NCBI GenBank assembly: GCA_035461385.1
Contig: DATHVI010000188.1
Coordinates: 1 to 26,688 of the forward strand
Direction of reading: 5' to 3'
DNA: 26,688 bases
Source of the DNA: DATHVI01 sp035461385
Lineage (GTDB): Bacteria; Actinomycetota; Thermoleophilia; Solirubrobacterales; 70-9
The translations under genes were made by a program, and so were the position numbers. The notes below the pieces were generated by a model. That model ran no database searches. It was not told where the DNA came from and saw only the letters and a list, made by a program, of their open reading frames with translations. How positions within the stretch are numbered: position 1 is the stretch's first letter; every line of letters begins with the position of its first letter. This document shows positions 6,600-13,487 of this stretch, in pieces.

Positions 6600-7685
6600 C
6601 TACCAACCCTCGATGACGTCCGCGACCCGTTCGGCCGCCCTGCCATCCCACAAACGCGGCCGCTGCGGGTTCTCGTCTTCCCCCCCGGCGCCGGGCCGCC
6701 CCGCAGCGAGCAGGGATGGGATCTCGGCGATCCGCTCCGGCCGCAGGCCGAGCAGCGTGTTGGTCCCGGCGCGGACGGTGACCGGGCGCTCGGTGTTGTC
6801 GCGCAGGGTGAAGCAGGGGACGCCGAGGTAGGTCGTCTCCTCCTGGATCCCACCCGAGTCGGTGAGCACGGCGGCCGACTCGGCCTCGAGCGAGAGGAAG
6901 TCGAGGTAGCCGACCGGCTCGGTCAGCATCACGCCCGGGTGCTCGGCCTCACCGAGCATCTTCCGGGTCCGCGGGTGGACGGGGAAGACGACCGGCATCT
7001 CGGCCGCCACCCGCTCGAGCGCCGCCATCGCCTCGAGCAGGAGCGGGCCGTCGACGAGCGCCGGCCGGTGGAGGGTGACGATCACGAACGACCGCGGCTC
7101 GAGCCCGAGCGACCGAGCCGCCTCGCGGCCGCGGAAGCGCTCCTCGAGCGCGACCAGGGTGTCGATCATCGTGTTGCCGACGAACTGCATCCGCCGCTCG
7201 GGGATGCCCTCGGCGCGGAGGTTCTCGACCGCCTCGTCCGAGTGCAGGAAGCAGAGCTCGGCGATGTGATCGGTCAGCACCCGGTTGATCTCCTCCGGCA
7301 TCGTCCGGTCGAAGCTGCGCAGGCCGGACTCGATGTGGGCGACGGGGAGGTCGAGCTTCGCCGCGCACAGCGCCGATGCGAGCGTCGAGTTGACGTCGCC
7401 GGGGACGAGGACGAGGTCGGGGCGCTCCTCGATCAGGACCGGCTCGAGGCGCTCGAGGACCCGGGCGGTCTGCTCGGCGTGCGTGCCCGAGCCGACCCCG
7501 AGCATGTGGTCGGGGTCGGGGACCCCGAGCTCTTCGAAGAAGATCTCCGACATCACCCGGTCGTAGTGCTGGCCGGTGTGGACGATCGCGTGCCGCCAGT
7601 CGCCGAACCGTCGCCGCAGCGCTGCGATCACGGGCGCGGTCTTGACCAGGTTCGGCCGCGTGCCGACGACGTAGACGAGGCGCAT
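6600..7685 (-). CDS. wecB: UDP-N-acetylglucosamine 2-epimerase (non-hydrolysing)
   Basis: A 361-residue cytoplasmic enzyme that interconverts UDP-GlcNAc and UDP-ManNAc, feeding cell-wall or surface polysaccharide synthesis. Motifs are in order: GTRPNLVKTAPV at the N-terminus, HTGQHYD, VPGDVNSTLA, HIESGLRSFDRTMPEEINR, VTLHRP, FPVHPRTRK, and TDSGGIQEETTYLGVPC followed by RDNTERPVTV and GTN. The conserved HRxEN motif of classical MnaA/WecB is replaced by HRPALVD, close to HRPSNVD in the GTN-type subfamily. No other polysaccharide gene is nearby. ATG 7685 follows a TACGCT box by 9 nt, suggesting a short leader. Confidence 0.93.
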   Translation of the reverse strand: MRLVYVVGTRPNLVKTAPVIAALRRRFGDWRHAIVHTGQHYDRVMSEIFFEELGVPDPDHMLGVGSGTHAEQTARVLERLEPVLIEERPDLVLVPGDVNSTLASALCAAKLDLPVAHIESGLRSFDRTMPEEINRVLTDHIAELCFLHSDEAVENLRAEGIPERRMQFVGNTMIDTLVALEERFRGREAARSLGLEPRSFVIVTLHRPALVDGPLLLEAMAALERVAAEMPVVFPVHPRTRKMLGEAEHPGVMLTEPVGYLDFLSLEAESAAVLTDSGGIQEETTYLGVPCFTLRDNTERPVTVRAGTNTLLGLRPERIAEIPSLLAAGRPGAGGEDENPQRPRLWDGRAAERVADVIEGW

Positions 7686-7694
7686 CGAGGCGCG

Positions 7695-7700
7695 AGCGTA
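7695..7700 (-). promoter_or_regulatory. -10 box of the epimerase gene
   Basis: TACGCT on the minus strand, 9 nt before ATG 7685. It predicts a leader of only 2-3 nt. No clear -35 box. Confidence 0.4.
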
Positions 7701-7709
7701 GTCGAGCCG

Positions 7710-7730
7710 GCGGCCGGCGGTACCGGCCGC
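7710..7730 (-). terminator. Terminator of the pterin dehydratase gene
   Basis: GCGGCCGG (7710-7717) and CCGGCCGC (7723-7730) form a perfect 8-bp stem with a 5-nt loop. It lies 14 nt downstream of the dehydratase stop and before the promoter of the epimerase. No T-run. Confidence 0.55.
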
Positions 7731-7743
7731 GCCGGGCCGCCGG

Positions 7744-8022
7744 TCAGGCGAGCGCGTCGATCCGCTTCGCGAGCTCGAAGTCGTTCTCGGTCAGGCCGCC
7801 CTCGGAGTGGGTCGTCAGGGTGACCCCGACCGTGCTCCAGGAGATCGTCACGTCCGGGTGGTGGTTCATCTCCTCGGCGGGCCCGACCAGAGCCTTGACG
7901 AACTCGACCGAGCCGACGAAGTCGCCGCGGTCGAACTCCTTCGTGATCGCTTCGCCCTCGCGCTGCCAGCCGTCGAGCTCGCCGAGCCGGGTCTCGATCT
8001 CGCCTTCGCCGAGCCTCGCCAT
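7744..8022 (-). CDS. 4a-hydroxytetrahydrobiopterin dehydratase
   Basis: A 92-residue protein of the pterin-4-alpha-carbinolamine dehydratase family (PCD/DCoH/PhhB). The active-site segment EEMNHHPDVTISW (about residues 50-62) with its paired histidines is intact, followed by VTLTTHSEGGLTENDFELAK. It dehydrates 4a-hydroxy-tetrahydropterin, normally recycling the cofactor of aromatic amino acid hydroxylases; no hydroxylase is in the window. ATG 8022 has GGAG 5 nt upstream and a TAGGAT -10 box 9 nt before it, so the leader is very short. It diverges from the BtuF-like gene across 72 nt. Confidence 0.92.
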   Translation of the reverse strand: MARLGEGEIETRLGELDGWQREGEAITKEFDRGDFVGSVEFVKALVGPAEEMNHHPDVTISWSTVGVTLTTHSEGGLTENDFELAKRIDALA

Positions 8023-8031
8023 CTCGCTCCG

Positions 8032-8037
8032 ATCCTA
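8032..8037 (-). promoter_or_regulatory. -10 box of the pterin dehydratase gene
   Basis: TAGGAT on the minus strand, 9 nt before ATG 8022. This is a good actinobacterial -10 hexamer and predicts a 2-3 nt leader, in which case the GGAG before the ATG would not be transcribed in full. Confidence 0.45.
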
Positions 8038-8094
8038 CCCGCGATCGGCGCCGGCAACCACGGCTGCCGCGGCGAAGCTGCCAACCTTGTCGGC

Positions 8095-9015
8095 GTGCGG
8101 ATCGCGAGCCTCGTCCCCTCCGCCACCGAGGCGTTGTTCGCCCTCGGCCTCGGCGACCGCGTCGTCGCCGTCACCCACGAGTGCGACCACCCGGAGGCGG
8201 CGACGCGGCTTCCGCGGCTCACCGCGAGCATGATCCCCGACGGGCTCGCCCCGGCCGAGATCGACGCCCGCGTGCGCGAGCTCACCGGGCGCGGGGAGGC
8301 GCTTTACCGGCTCGACGAGCGGGCGCTCGCCGAGCTCGAGCCGGATCTGATCTTGACCCAGGCGCTGTGCGCCGTCTGCGCCGTCTCCTACGACGACGTC
8401 CGCACGGTCGCCGGCCGGCTGCCGTCGACGCCCACCGTGCTCTCGCTCGACCCGACGAGCCTCGACGAGGTCCTCGCCGACCTGGTCGAGGTCGCCGCCG
8501 CCGCCGGCGAGCCCGGTGCCGGCGAGGAGCTTCGCGCCGCGCTCCGCGGGCGGCTCGACGCCGTCGCGGCCGCGGTCAGCGGCGAGCCGCAGGTCCGCGT
8601 CGCGGGGCTCGAGTGGCTCGACCCGCCGTACGCGGGCGGACATTGGGTGCCGGAGATGGTCGCGCTCGCCGGCGGGGTCGACGTCCTCGGCGCGGCGGGG
8701 GAGCGCTCGCGCACGGTCGGCTGGGACGAGGTCGAGGCGGCCGAGCCCGAGGTCGTCGTCGCGATGCCGTGCGGGCTCTACGCCCCCGACGCCGCGGCGC
8801 AGGCGCGAGCCCGCGGCGAGCGCCTGCGGGGGCTCGGCGCCGAGCGCGTGATCGCCGTCGACGCCGCGTCCTCCTACTCCCGCCCCGGGCCCCGGCTCGT
8901 CGACGGGGTCGAGCTGCTCGGCCACCTGCTCCATCCCGATCGCGTCGCTGCGCCCCCGGGGCTAGCCTGGGAGGCATTGTGGGAATCCACCGCGCCGAGC
9001 AGTCGCTCGAGATAG
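8095..9015 (+). CDS. BtuF-like (helical backbone metal receptor) binding protein, no signal peptide
   Basis: A 306-residue protein that opens directly with RIASLVPSATEALFALGLGD, the start of the TroA/BtuF-type binding domain, so it has no signal peptide or lipobox and should be cytoplasmic. The central segment LTQALCAVCAVSYDDV with its CxxC is typical of a cytoplasmic subgroup annotated as cobalamin-binding proteins. Further family features are WLDPPYAGGHWVPEM and a C-terminal DGVELLGHLLHPD. I infer binding of a corrinoid or metal complex, but no B12 gene or transporter is close by. GTG 8095 is chosen because the domain begins there. Its last 37 nt overlap the SRPBCC gene in another frame. 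Confidence 0.8.
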   Translation: MRIASLVPSATEALFALGLGDRVVAVTHECDHPEAATRLPRLTASMIPDGLAPAEIDARVRELTGRGEALYRLDERALAELEPDLILTQALCAVCAVSYDDVRTVAGRLPSTPTVLSLDPTSLDEVLADLVEVAAAAGEPGAGEELRAALRGRLDAVAAAVSGEPQVRVAGLEWLDPPYAGGHWVPEMVALAGGVDVLGAAGERSRTVGWDEVEAAEPEVVVAMPCGLYAPDAAAQARARGERLRGLGAERVIAVDAASSYSRPGPRLVDGVELLGHLLHPDRVAAPPGLAWEALWESTAPSSRSR

Positions 9016-9428
9016 CCGCGCCCCCCGAGGCCTGCTACGACGCGATCGTCGACTTCGAGACCTACCCCGACTGGCAGCAGGCGGTGCTCCGCACCGAGGT
9101 GCTCGAGCGCTACGAGAACGGGTTCGGCAGGCTGGTCTCGCTCCACGTCGACGCGGCGGTGCGCGAGGTCTCCTACGTGCTCCGCTACTTCCACGACCGC
9201 CCGCGGCGGCTGTGGTGGGATTTCGTCGAGGGCGACGGGGTCGAGCACATCGAGGGCGAGTACCTGTTCGAGCCGGTCGAGGGAGGGCTGCGCACGCACG
9301 CGACCTACCGCCTCGGTGTCGACGTCGGCATCCCGGTTCCGGGGTTCATCGCCCGGCGCCTGAACGAGAGCGTGATGCGGCGCTCGATCGAGGAGACCCG
9401 CGCCGAGAGCGAGCGCCGCGCGGCCTAG
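8979..9428 (+). CDS. SRPBCC-family (START-like) protein
   Basis: A 149-residue single-domain protein. It begins GIHRAEQSLEIAAPPEACYD and continues with FETYPDWQQAVLRTEVLE, the N-terminal beta-hairpin and helix of polyketide cyclase/dehydrase-type SRPBCC proteins; a long C-terminal helix ends the fold. Members bind hydrophobic ligands in a cavity; the ligand cannot be told here. GTG 8979 is preceded by GGGAGG (8969-8974) and by TAGCCT (8963-8968). The gene overlaps the end of the preceding gene by 37 nt, so the two may be co-transcribed. Confidence 0.8.
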   Translation: MGIHRAEQSLEIAAPPEACYDAIVDFETYPDWQQAVLRTEVLERYENGFGRLVSLHVDAAVREVSYVLRYFHDRPRRLWWDFVEGDGVEHIEGEYLFEPVEGGLRTHATYRLGVDVGIPVPGFIARRLNESVMRRSIEETRAESERRAA

Positions 9429-9433
9429 GACGG

Positions 9434-9475
9434 GTCTCCCAGCCTTGACCCGGCGATCGCAGCGGCAACGCTGAG
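9434..9475 (-). repeat. 42-nt intergenic element, copy 2
   Basis: Second copy of the element at 4065-4106, 32 of 42 identical and ungapped, with the same cores and the same imperfect inverted repeat at its ends. It lies 25 nt downstream of the rhomboid stop, in the same orientation relative to its minus-strand neighbour as copy 1, and just after the convergent SRPBCC gene. Confidence 0.6.
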
Positions 9476-9499
9476 GAGCTCGGCAGGGGTCAGGCGGCG

Positions 9500-10321
9500 T
9501 CAGGCGGAGCCGGCCGCGGCGAGGGCGCCGACGACGGCGGCGACGCCGAGGCCGGTGAAGGCGATCGCCTCGAGCACGCCGGCGTTCGCGACCCGCATCC
9601 GCTCGAGCCGGGCGACGAGCAGCGCCGCGAGGCCGCCGCCGATCAGCCCGCCGAGGTGGCCGCCGATGCTGATCTGGGGGATCGCGAAGGTGAAGACGAG
9701 GTTGAGGGCGACGAGGAGGCCGATCTGCTGTGCGAGCTGATCCATCCCCCGCTCGCGTGCGATCAGGAACGTCGCCGCCATCAGCCCGAAGACCCCGCCG
9801 GAGGCGCCGACCGTGACCACGTCGGGGTCGAGCAGCAGGGCGCCGAACGAGCCCGCGAGAACCGAGACGGCGAAGATCCCGGCGAACCGCAGGCTGCCGA
9901 TCGCGGGCTCGAGCAGCCGGCCGAGGATCCAGAGGACGAGCATGTTGAGGCCGAGGTGGAAGACTCCCGCGTGGAGGAAGGCCGAGGTGACGATCCGGTA
10001 GGGCTCTGAGCTGACGAGCGGCCCGTAGAGGCCGCCCTCCTGGATCAGGGTGCTGCCGATGCCGCGGCCGCCGACCCCGCCGCCGGTGGCGACGATCCCG
10101 ACGAACGCGGCGACGCAGGCGACGATCAGCCCGATCGTGACCGGGTACTCCGATCCGCCCGCCGCCCCGACACCGCTCGTCACCCGGGTCCGCTGCCGCG
10201 AGCACTCCGGGCAGCGCATCCCGACCGGGGTGACGGTCATGCAGTCGGTGCAGATCGGCCGCCCGCAGCTCGCGCAGGAGACGTTGGTCTCGCGGTTCGG
10301 GTGGCGGTAGCAGGTGGCCAT
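9500..10321 (-). CDS. Rhomboid intramembrane serine protease with N-terminal zinc finger
   Basis: A 273-residue membrane protease. Residues 4-40 form a B-box-like zinc-binding region with paired cysteines (CASC, CTDC, CPEC) that should lie in the cytoplasm. Six or seven hydrophobic segments follow from about residue 60. The rhomboid motifs are present: HAGVFHLGLNM with the oxyanion-hole Asn126, GASGGVFG with the nucleophile Ser174, and GGHLGG with the catalytic His222. It cleaves membrane proteins within or near their transmembrane segments; the substrate is unknown. A TATAGT -10 box 9 nt before ATG 10321 predicts a near-leaderless message. It diverges from the DUF4383 gene. Confidence 0.93.
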   Translation of the reverse strand: MATCYRHPNRETNVSCASCGRPICTDCMTVTPVGMRCPECSRQRTRVTSGVGAAGGSEYPVTIGLIVACVAAFVGIVATGGGVGGRGIGSTLIQEGGLYGPLVSSEPYRIVTSAFLHAGVFHLGLNMLVLWILGRLLEPAIGSLRFAGIFAVSVLAGSFGALLLDPDVVTVGASGGVFGLMAATFLIARERGMDQLAQQIGLLVALNLVFTFAIPQISIGGHLGGLIGGGLAALLVARLERMRVANAGVLEAIAFTGLGVAAVVGALAAAGSA

Positions 10322-10330
10322 CGGCGGAGG

Positions 10331-10336
10331 ACTATA
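10331..10336 (-). promoter_or_regulatory. -10 box of the rhomboid gene
   Basis: TATAGT on the minus strand, five of six to TATAAT, 9 nt before ATG 10321. There is no SD: the stretch between reads CCTCCGCCG. The leader should be 2-3 nt. Confidence 0.5.
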
Positions 10337-10362
10337 GGGACGCGCCCGTCCGCCGCTTGGGC

Positions 10363-10368
10363 GATAGT
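10363..10368 (+). promoter_or_regulatory. -10 box of the DUF4383 gene
   Basis: GATAGT, 8 nt before GTG 10377 and 27 nt from the divergent TATAGT box. It predicts a leader of 1-2 nt. Confidence 0.4.
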
Positions 10369-10376
10369 TCCGCCCG

Positions 10377-10808
10377 GTGCAGGCCCGCAGCCCAGCCCAT
10401 CTCTACGCGACCGTCGCCGGCGGGCTGCTCGCCGTCGCCGGCCTCGCCGGCTTCTTCTACGAGGCGAGCTTCGCGACCGGCGACCCCGGGCTGCGCTCGG
10501 GCGAGCTGCTGGGGGTGATCGCGGTCAACGGCTGGGCCAACCTCCTCCACCTCGCCTGCGGCCTCGTCCTGCTCGCCGCCGCGGCCGCCGGGTCGGCGCG
10601 AAGCTGGGCGCTCGGGTTCGGACTCCTGTTCGTGGTCCTCGCGATCTGGGGCTTCGCCGGCGGCGAGGAGATCGCCGGCCTGATCCCATCGGACCTCGGC
10701 GCCGACGTCGCCCGCCTCGTCCTCGGCCTCCTCGGCCTCGGAGCCGGCGCCGCGAGCCCGGAGCCGCAGGCGCTCGACACGGCCGGAGGCCAGCCGCGCC
10801 CGGGGTAG
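10377..10808 (+). CDS. DUF4383-type membrane protein
   Basis: A 143-residue protein with four hydrophobic helices (about residues 10-28, 46-70, 75-95 and 108-125). The arrangement, including GVIAVNGWANLLHLACGLVL in the second helix, matches the DUF4383 family of actinobacterial membrane proteins of unknown role. The GTG start at 10377 follows a GATAGT box by 8 nt. The C-terminal 20 residues are polar and probably disordered. Confidence 0.75.
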   Translation: MQARSPAHLYATVAGGLLAVAGLAGFFYEASFATGDPGLRSGELLGVIAVNGWANLLHLACGLVLLAAAAAGSARSWALGFGLLFVVLAIWGFAGGEEIAGLIPSDLGADVARLVLGLLGLGAGAASPEPQALDTAGGQPRPG

Positions 10809-10839
10809 CGTTGGCTCGAGGCGCGGGCGAGATGGGAAC

Positions 10840-11868
10840 GTGCGCGTGAGGCATCGCGGAAGGACGTCGCCGTTCCGTGGCCCGGACCGTGAGGTCCTGC
10901 CGGGCAGCGTCGCCGAGGTCGCGTATCACCGGCTTGGCGGCGTCGAGCAGTGGGTGGTGATCCGCGGCGAGAGCATCGCCAACCCGCCGTTGATCCTTCT
11001 CCACGGCGGCCCGGGGCTCAGCGAGACGCGTTTCTTCCGCCTCTTCAATGCGCCGCTGGAACAGAGCTTCACGGTCGTCTACTGGGATCAACGCGGCGCC
11101 GGCAAGTCTTTCGACCGCAGCGTTGCGCGATCGTCGATGACCGTCGAGCAGTTCATCTCCGATCTCGACGAGCTGGTCGACCTGGTGTGCGACCGACTCG
11201 ACAAGACGAGGATCGTGATCTTCGGGCACTCCTGGGGCTCCGCCCTGGGAGTGCTCTACGCCGCGCGCTTCCCCGAGCGGGTAGCCGCCTACGTCGGGAG
11301 CGGACAGTACGGCGACGCTGCTGCGGGCGAGGCGGCTTCGTATGCGTTCGCGCTCGCTGAGGCGCAGCGGCGCGGCAAGCGCCGGGTGCTCAAGAAGCTG
11401 GGCGAGATCGGCCCGCCACCCCACACCGCTGAGCAGTTGTGGATCGAGCGGAGCTGTGTGGCCCGGCTCGAAGGCGCGATGCGCCCGCGGGCGTGGTGGG
11501 GCCTCGCACGCATCGCGCTCGGCGTGCGCGAGTCGTCGATCATCGATCTGCCGCGCACCTATCGCGGCTTCCGGTTCTCGCTCGACGCGATGTGGGCGGA
11601 GGCCTCGCGGCTGAACCTCCTCGAACTGGCACCAAGACTGGAGATGCCCGTGTTCTTCTTCCTCGGCCGCAAGGATCACTGGGTCCCGCCGGAGGCGAGC
11701 ATGGCCTATTTCGAGGCGCTGACCGCACCGTCGAAGAAGCTCGTCTGGTTCGAGGAGTCCGGCCACGAACCGTTCGCCGACGAGCCGACCAAGTTCAACT
11801 CCGCGATCGCGGAGCTGGTTCGGCCGGTTCTGCCCTCGGACCTGCCCCCTCCTCCACGCGCCGCCTGA
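10840..11868 (+). CDS. Alpha/beta hydrolase, proline iminopeptidase-like (S33)
   Basis: A 342-residue hydrolase. ILLHGGPGLSE (about residue 50) is the oxyanion-hole motif of S33 peptidases, GHSWGSALG carries the nucleophile Ser, FLGRKDHWVPP the catalytic Asp, and ESGHEPFADEP the catalytic His. A helical cap domain of about 120 residues lies between. It probably cleaves an N-terminal residue from small peptides or hydrolyses a related amide or ester; there is no signal peptide. GTG 10840 is the first start; a second GTG lies two codons later. A TAGCGT box at 10806-10811 could give a 21-nt leader. Base composition is slightly less GC-biased than in neighbours. Its 3' end overlaps the antisense SRPBCC remnant. 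Confidence 0.85.
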   Translation: MRVRHRGRTSPFRGPDREVLPGSVAEVAYHRLGGVEQWVVIRGESIANPPLILLHGGPGLSETRFFRLFNAPLEQSFTVVYWDQRGAGKSFDRSVARSSMTVEQFISDLDELVDLVCDRLDKTRIVIFGHSWGSALGVLYAARFPERVAAYVGSGQYGDAAAGEAASYAFALAEAQRRGKRRVLKKLGEIGPPPHTAEQLWIERSCVARLEGAMRPRAWWGLARIALGVRESSIIDLPRTYRGFRFSLDAMWAEASRLNLLELAPRLEMPVFFFLGRKDHWVPPEASMAYFEALTAPSKKLVWFEESGHEPFADEPTKFNSAIAELVRPVLPSDLPPPPRAA

Positions 11869-12180
11869 GGTTGAGCAACTGCCGTCGCTGCATCCCGGAG
11901 TGGATCGGGCGCCAGACGAGCTTGAGCATCAGCCCGATCGCGAAGCGCTCATAGTTACCCCTGCCGCGGGTGACGAGGCGGGTGCTCGTCTCGTCGATGG
12001 GTTCGAGAGCCAAAGCCCAGCTGACCGGGACGCCATCGCCGCCGAGGACGAGGGCCCGCTCCGGCTCGACGGCCCGGACGATGAAGCCGTCCTCGGCCGC
12101 CGGCGTCCAGGGGAAGAGGTCGCCGACCTCGACCCGCTGGAGCTCGGGAACGATCCGATCGGCGCTGGGGACCCCTGGCT
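11795..12180 (-). pseudogene. Remnant of an SRPBCC-family gene, 5' half missing
   Basis: On the minus strand from about 12166 to 11849 the frame reads SADRIVPELQRVEVGDLFP, then FIVRAVEPERALVL, SWALALEPIDETSTRLVTR and ends near RRRVEE. This is the C-terminal half of a polyketide-cyclase-like SRPBCC protein of the type that has 'IHSADRIVPELQ' in mid-domain. The expected N-terminal strand and helix are missing. The frame stays open upstream to 12337, but that part is the antisense of another remnant and has no homologous look. The last 17 codons run into the 3' end of the hydrolase gene. I read it as a truncated, probably non-functional gene. Confidence 0.6.
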
Positions 12181-12191
12181 GCCGAGCGTGA

Positions 12192-12425
12192 GCGGTCGCT
12201 GCGCGCTCGCGCTGCTCTCCTCGGCGAGCCGCCGCCGGCCTCGGGACCCGTCGCCGCGTCACCCGCGACGACGTCACGCGGCATCTCGCCGCGAACCCCG
12301 CTTCGCGTGCCGGCCAGATCGCCCGGGCATCCGGCACCAGCCCGCAGGCGGTGTCGGCGCATCTTTACCGAGGCCAGGCGAGCCGGTTCGCGAACCGCGG
12401 TCGCTGGTCGCTGCGCGAGGGCTGA
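12192..12425 (+). pseudogene. Remnant of a winged-helix protein gene, 5' end missing
   Basis: A plus-strand frame free of stops (12192 to TGA 12423-12425) with no ATG, and no GTG or TTG before the conserved part. From 12255 it reads RVTRDDVTRHLAANPASRAG, then IARASGTSPQAVSAHLYRG and ends FANRGRWSLREG. This has the helix-turn-helix plus wing pattern of a small C-terminal winged-helix domain that I recall from thermoleophilial proteins. Because it lacks a start it is most likely the 3' end of a gene whose front was lost. It lies back to back with the SRPBCC remnant. Confidence 0.5.
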
Positions 12426-12520
12426 GGCGTCTGCTCGGCGGGACGACAGGTGCATAACCCGCCGTCCGGGCTCTCCGCCCCGCTCGAAAGAAGCTAAATG
12501 CCGGGCCTACAGGCGGCGTG

Positions 12521-12862
12521 CTAGGGCCGGATCTCGTCGAGGAGCTGCTCGGCGGCGGCGCGGAGCCCGGACGGCTTTCGGCGCCGGCGAAGGCCGACGA
12601 CCACCGCCGCTCCCGCCGCGGCGGCGCCGCCGGCGGCGATCGCGGCGACCGGACGGACCCAGTTGCGGGGGTCGCGCAGCGCCTGAAGCTCGCTCTCGGA
12701 GAGCTCGTCGGCCCACTGCGAGAGCTCGGCCGCGGCCTGGGCGGCGATCGACGACAGCGTCGACTCGACCCGGGACGAGAGGTCCTCGGGCGGCTCGATC
12801 GGCCGCAGCGCATCGGTCAGCAGCCGCTCGAGGTCGCGCCCGTCGCTCGTCGCCTCACTCAT
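12521..12862 (-). CDS. Single-pass membrane protein after the ECF sigma gene
   Basis: A 113-residue protein. Residues 1-65 are acidic and helical (DLERLLTDALRPIEPPEDLS and onward), one hydrophobic helix spans about residues 70-90, and a basic RRRRK stop-transfer and a short helix end it. The orientation would leave the acidic N-terminal part on one side and the basic tail in the cytoplasm. ATG 12862 overlaps the sigma factor stop by 8 nt, so the two are coupled. Its place suggests a membrane partner of the sigma factor, possibly regulatory, but it has no zinc-binding anti-sigma motif and I do not recognise the family. Confidence 0.65.
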   Translation of the reverse strand: MSEATSDGRDLERLLTDALRPIEPPEDLSSRVESTLSSIAAQAAAELSQWADELSESELQALRDPRNWVRPVAAIAAGGAAAAGAAVVVGLRRRRKPSGLRAAAEQLLDEIRP

Positions 12863-13451
12863 CGCCGCCGTCCTCCGCGATCATCTCCTCGAGCTGCTTG
12901 ATCGCCCGATGGATCAGGACCTTCGTCGCGCCACCGGTGCGACCGAGGGCGCGCGCGATCTCCCGGTTCGACATCCCGAGCGCGAACCGCATGATCAGCG
13001 CCTCGCGACGGTCGTCGGGAAGGTCGTCGAGGCGGTCGATCACCACCCGCAGGTCCTCCCGGCCCTGGACCACGCGCTCGGTGGCGTGCGGGTGCGACGG
13101 TGGCTCGACGGCGTCGAGCGCGGCCTCCGGCCGCCGCGCCCGGTCGCGGTGGTAGTTCGAGGCGAGGTTGTGCGCGATCCGGATCAGCCACGGCCGCAGC
13201 GGCCGGCCCCGCGACTCGCGCCGGGCGCGCTCGAAGTGGCGATAGGCCTGGAGGAACGCCTGCTCGGTCAGGTCCTCGGCGTCGTGGTGGTTGCCGACCC
13301 GGTAGTACGCGTACGAGTAGACGTCGCGCAGGTGCGTTCGGTAGAGCTCCTCGAACGCGCGGTCGAGCTCGGCCTTTGAGGCGTTTCCGTCGCTCGCCGA
13401 TCGATCGCCGGCCGAGGCCTCCGGTGTGCTGTCCTCGGCCACGCCGGTCAC
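12855..13451 (-). CDS. ECF-type RNA polymerase sigma factor
   Basis: A 198-residue sigma-70 family protein. After an acidic, Ser-rich 25-residue leader, region 2 runs over about residues 30-105 (FEELYRTHLRDVYSYAYYRV, then HDAEDLTEQAFLQAYRHF and PWLIRIAHNLASNYHRD) and region 4 over about 135-190, with an HTH reading ALGMSNREIARALGRTGGAT. It has no region 1.1 or 3, as expected of ECF factors. Two starts compete: GTG 13451 lies 6 nt after a TAGGCT -10 box (leaderless), while GTG 13442 stands 8 nt after GGGGAG. I list the first because the leaderless pattern recurs here. It is followed by a coupled membrane protein. Confidence 0.88.
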   Translation of the reverse strand: MTGVAEDSTPEASAGDRSASDGNASKAELDRAFEELYRTHLRDVYSYAYYRVGNHHDAEDLTEQAFLQAYRHFERARRESRGRPLRPWLIRIAHNLASNYHRDRARRPEAALDAVEPPSHPHATERVVQGREDLRVVIDRLDDLPDDRREALIMRFALGMSNREIARALGRTGGATKVLIHRAIKQLEEMIAEDGGDE

Positions 13452-13457
13452 TCCCCA

Positions 13458-13463
13458 AGCCTA
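13458..13463 (-). promoter_or_regulatory. Possible -10 box of the ECF sigma gene
   Basis: TAGGCT on the minus strand, 6 nt before GTG 13451 and 15 nt before GTG 13442. It lies in the 36-nt gap after the PlsC-GpsA gene, so the sigma gene may have its own promoter inside the operon. Confidence 0.35.
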
Positions 13464-13487
13464 CTTCCGATCCGCGCCGTTCCATCG

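Noticed and set aside
9489..9507. Direct repeat of GTCAGGCGG with a 10-bp period
   Set aside because: Short and partly in the rhomboid stop codon; two units only, too little to call an element.
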